Below, piece by piece: positions 6,601 to 7,821 of a stretch of 7,821 nucleotides of DNA. The DNA comes from Faucicola sp041855445 (GTDB lineage: Bacteria > Pseudomonadota > Gammaproteobacteria > Pseudomonadales > Moraxellaceae): contig JBHAEG010000042.1 of NCBI GenBank assembly GCA_041855445.1, forward strand, positions 1-7,821, written 5' to 3'. A program made the translations under genes and the position numbers. Every line of letters begins with the position of its first letter. Position 1 is the stretch's first letter. The notes below the pieces were generated by a model. The model was given only the letters and a program-made list of their open reading frames with translations, was not told the origin of the DNA and ran no database searches.

Positions 6601-7524
6601 CTAGGTAGTTTTACTAACATTATTGTTCATATAGCCTGTTAAGCCATAGATAAATGCTTTTAACCATATCACATAGTTTTTAATATCGCCTTTTCGGTGA
6701 ATTAAATAAAACCAAGTATATCGCCAAAAACTTTTGTAAACAATTCTTGATTTTTTGTACAGAGATAAGTCTTTGCGTAATTTTAATATATAATACTGAT
6801 TACGTGTTGAATAAAATAATTTAAAAGATGAATCTAAATGATGATAACGCTGATTACCAATATAATAATACTCATTAACAGAAGTTGGGTGATATACGAT
6901 ACACGATGTGTAAGTAATAGCATGAAAACCAGCTTGTAAAATTCGCATTTTAAATTCTTGTTCATCACCACGGATAAAAAACTCTGGGCGAGGGCCTTTT
7001 AGTTGTTCAATTACTTTTTTATCAAATAGTACACCATTAAATAATTTAATATCTGCCACAAACAATGTTCTTTTTTGAATACTAGCAACTTTTTTACAAC
7101 GTTGTTTTTCTATAATATATTCATAAGCTGTTAATTCATGGTTATTTGTATCAACAACCAATGGAGCAACAACATCATATCGATATTGTTGTTTAATTTT
7201 CACCATATTTTCAATAAAAACTAAATCTTTTGGATAAGCATCATCATCAAATGTTATTACCATATCAGGAGAAAAACGCATGGCCTGCTCTAATCCATAA
7301 GCAAACCCACCAGCTCCACCTAAATTTTTATTCAATTGATATAGTTGTATATTTGTTGTATTAAACTTTTGAATAATTTGACAGGTATTATCTTGACTAT
7401 CATTATCAACAATAACAATTTGCTTAAGCGGATAAGTTTGCTTTAACAGTGAAGCCAAAAGCCTCCGAATAGAGGCCTCTGAATTATAGGTTACGACAAC
7501 CGCAACGACATTACCACACATCAT
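6601..7524 (-). CDS. GT2-family glycosyltransferase, probable galactofuranosyltransferase
   Basis: A 307-residue GT-A fold enzyme: VAVVVTYNSEASIRRLLASL (7-26), IVIVDNDSQDNT (36-47), NLGGAGGFAYGL (67-78), the metal-binding FDDDAYP (92-98), the acceptor-side IRGDEQEF (184-191) with its acidic pair, and a conserved-looking His212 in VYHPTS. NxGGAGGF together with a DDD motif is typical of the GlfT/rhamnosyltransferase branch of GT2. Because the gene directly overlaps glf, UDP-galactofuranose is the likely donor; this step is inference, and rhamnosyl transfer is the main alternative. The C-terminal 70 residues are rich in Lys, Arg, Trp and Tyr without a clear membrane span, suggesting peripheral binding to the inner membrane where lipid-linked glycans are built. 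The start is ATGATG; the glf TGA stop lies within it, so translation is probably coupled. No strong Shine-Dalgarno sequence is visible. Confidence 0.88.
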   Translation of the reverse strand: MMCGNVVAVVVTYNSEASIRRLLASLLKQTYPLKQIVIVDNDSQDNTCQIIQKFNTTNIQLYQLNKNLGGAGGFAYGLEQAMRFSPDMVITFDDDAYPKDLVFIENMVKIKQQYRYDVVAPLVVDTNNHELTAYEYIIEKQRCKKVASIQKRTLFVADIKLFNGVLFDKKVIEQLKGPRPEFFIRGDEQEFKMRILQAGFHAITYTSCIVYHPTSVNEYYYIGNQRYHHLDSSFKLFYSTRNQYYILKLRKDLSLYKKSRIVYKSFWRYTWFYLIHRKGDIKNYVIWLKAFIYGLTGYMNNNVSKTT

Positions 7525-7821
7525 AAAACATTTACAAGGAATGCTGGCATTTTATCATTTTTTTGTTTGGCTGTAATAAAAAATCTTGCCACATCCATTG
7601 CTTCACGAATTGTTACATCCATGTCCAAATAACGATAAGTTGCTAAACGCCCAACAAAAGTTACTTTTGTTTCTTGATTAGCAAGATTAACATATTGTTC
7701 TAACATGTTTTTTTCATCAACCAATCTAATTGGATAATAAGGGATATCATTTTCACCACATAAACGGCTAAATTCTTTAAAATACACCGTTTTTTCATGA
7801 TTTTCCCAAGGGGTAAAATGC
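7521..7821 (-). CDS. glf: UDP-galactopyranose mutase, C-terminal part, 5' end outside window
   Basis: Flavoenzyme that isomerises UDP-galactopyranose to UDP-galactofuranose, the donor for Galf residues. The reading frame is open to the window edge, so only about the last 100 of the usual 370-390 residues are seen. They read from HFTPWENHEKTVYFKEFSRL through the family motifs ENDIPYYPIR and VGRLATYRYLDMD, which carry the conserved Arg and the FAD/substrate-contacting tail of Glf, and end FLVNVL. The in-frame GTG at 7787 is internal; conserved sequence continues upstream of it. The TGA stop (7521-7523) overlaps the ATGATG of the glycosyltransferase gene. Its substrate UDP-Gal is supplied by GalE at the other end of the same operon. 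Confidence 0.93.
   Translation of the reverse strand, partial: HFTPWENHEKTVYFKEFSRLCGENDIPYYPIRLVDEKNMLEQYVNLANQETKVTFVGRLATYRYLDMDVTIREAMDVARFFITAKQKNDKMPAFLVNVL

Noticed and set aside
6582..6620. Longer galU start at the ATG at 6620
   Set aside because: It would overlap the glycosyltransferase end by 20 nt and add 13 residues not seen in GalU proteins. The ATG at 6581 has a good Shine-Dalgarno sequence.
7785..7787. GTG as the start of a small 88-residue protein
   Set aside because: The frame stays open with conserved Glf sequence (HFTPWENHEKT) upstream to the window edge, so this is an internal Val codon of glf.

Overview
The window looks like the nucleotide-sugar supply end of a surface-polysaccharide (capsule/LOS-type) locus from an AT-rich gammaproteobacterium, most plausibly Moraxellaceae (Moraxella/Faucicola/Acinetobacter relatives). 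The taxonomic call is inferred from low GC, the galU-pgi-(ugd)-galE block that resembles the constant flank of Acinetobacter K loci, and protein style; no rRNA or other marker is present.

All recognised genes are on the minus strand, so the transcriptional order runs from high to low coordinates: glf (UDP-galactopyranose mutase, 5' part outside the window), a GT2-family glycosyltransferase resembling galactofuranosyltransferases, galU, pgi, a divergent UDP-glucose-dehydrogenase-family gene, and galE. Gaps are very short or overlapping (glf/GT overlap; 19, 12, 15 and 34 nt for the rest once starts are corrected), which suggests one operon. After galE comes a 229-bp, extremely AT-rich noncoding gap. 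A seventh minus-strand gene follows, running off the left edge: 498 visible residues with a degenerate sulfotransferase-like N-terminal region and a long Gln/Lys/Glu-rich coiled coil with internal duplications.

Together the enzymes make a coherent pathway: Pgi interconverts fructose-6-P and glucose-6-P, GalU makes UDP-glucose, GalE makes UDP-galactose (and probably UDP-GalNAc, since it has Cys at the pocket position that controls N-acetyl-sugar acceptance), Glf makes UDP-galactofuranose, and the GT2 enzyme probably transfers Galf. No phosphoglucomutase gene is visible in the window. The dehydrogenase-family protein has lost the catalytic Cys and other family-invariant residues, so it probably does not make UDP-glucuronate.

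The most interesting items are the cysteine-less dehydrogenase homologue kept intact inside the operon, the Cys gatekeeper in GalE, and the sulfotransferase-like/coiled-coil protein, whose repeat unit spacing is exactly 19 heptads.
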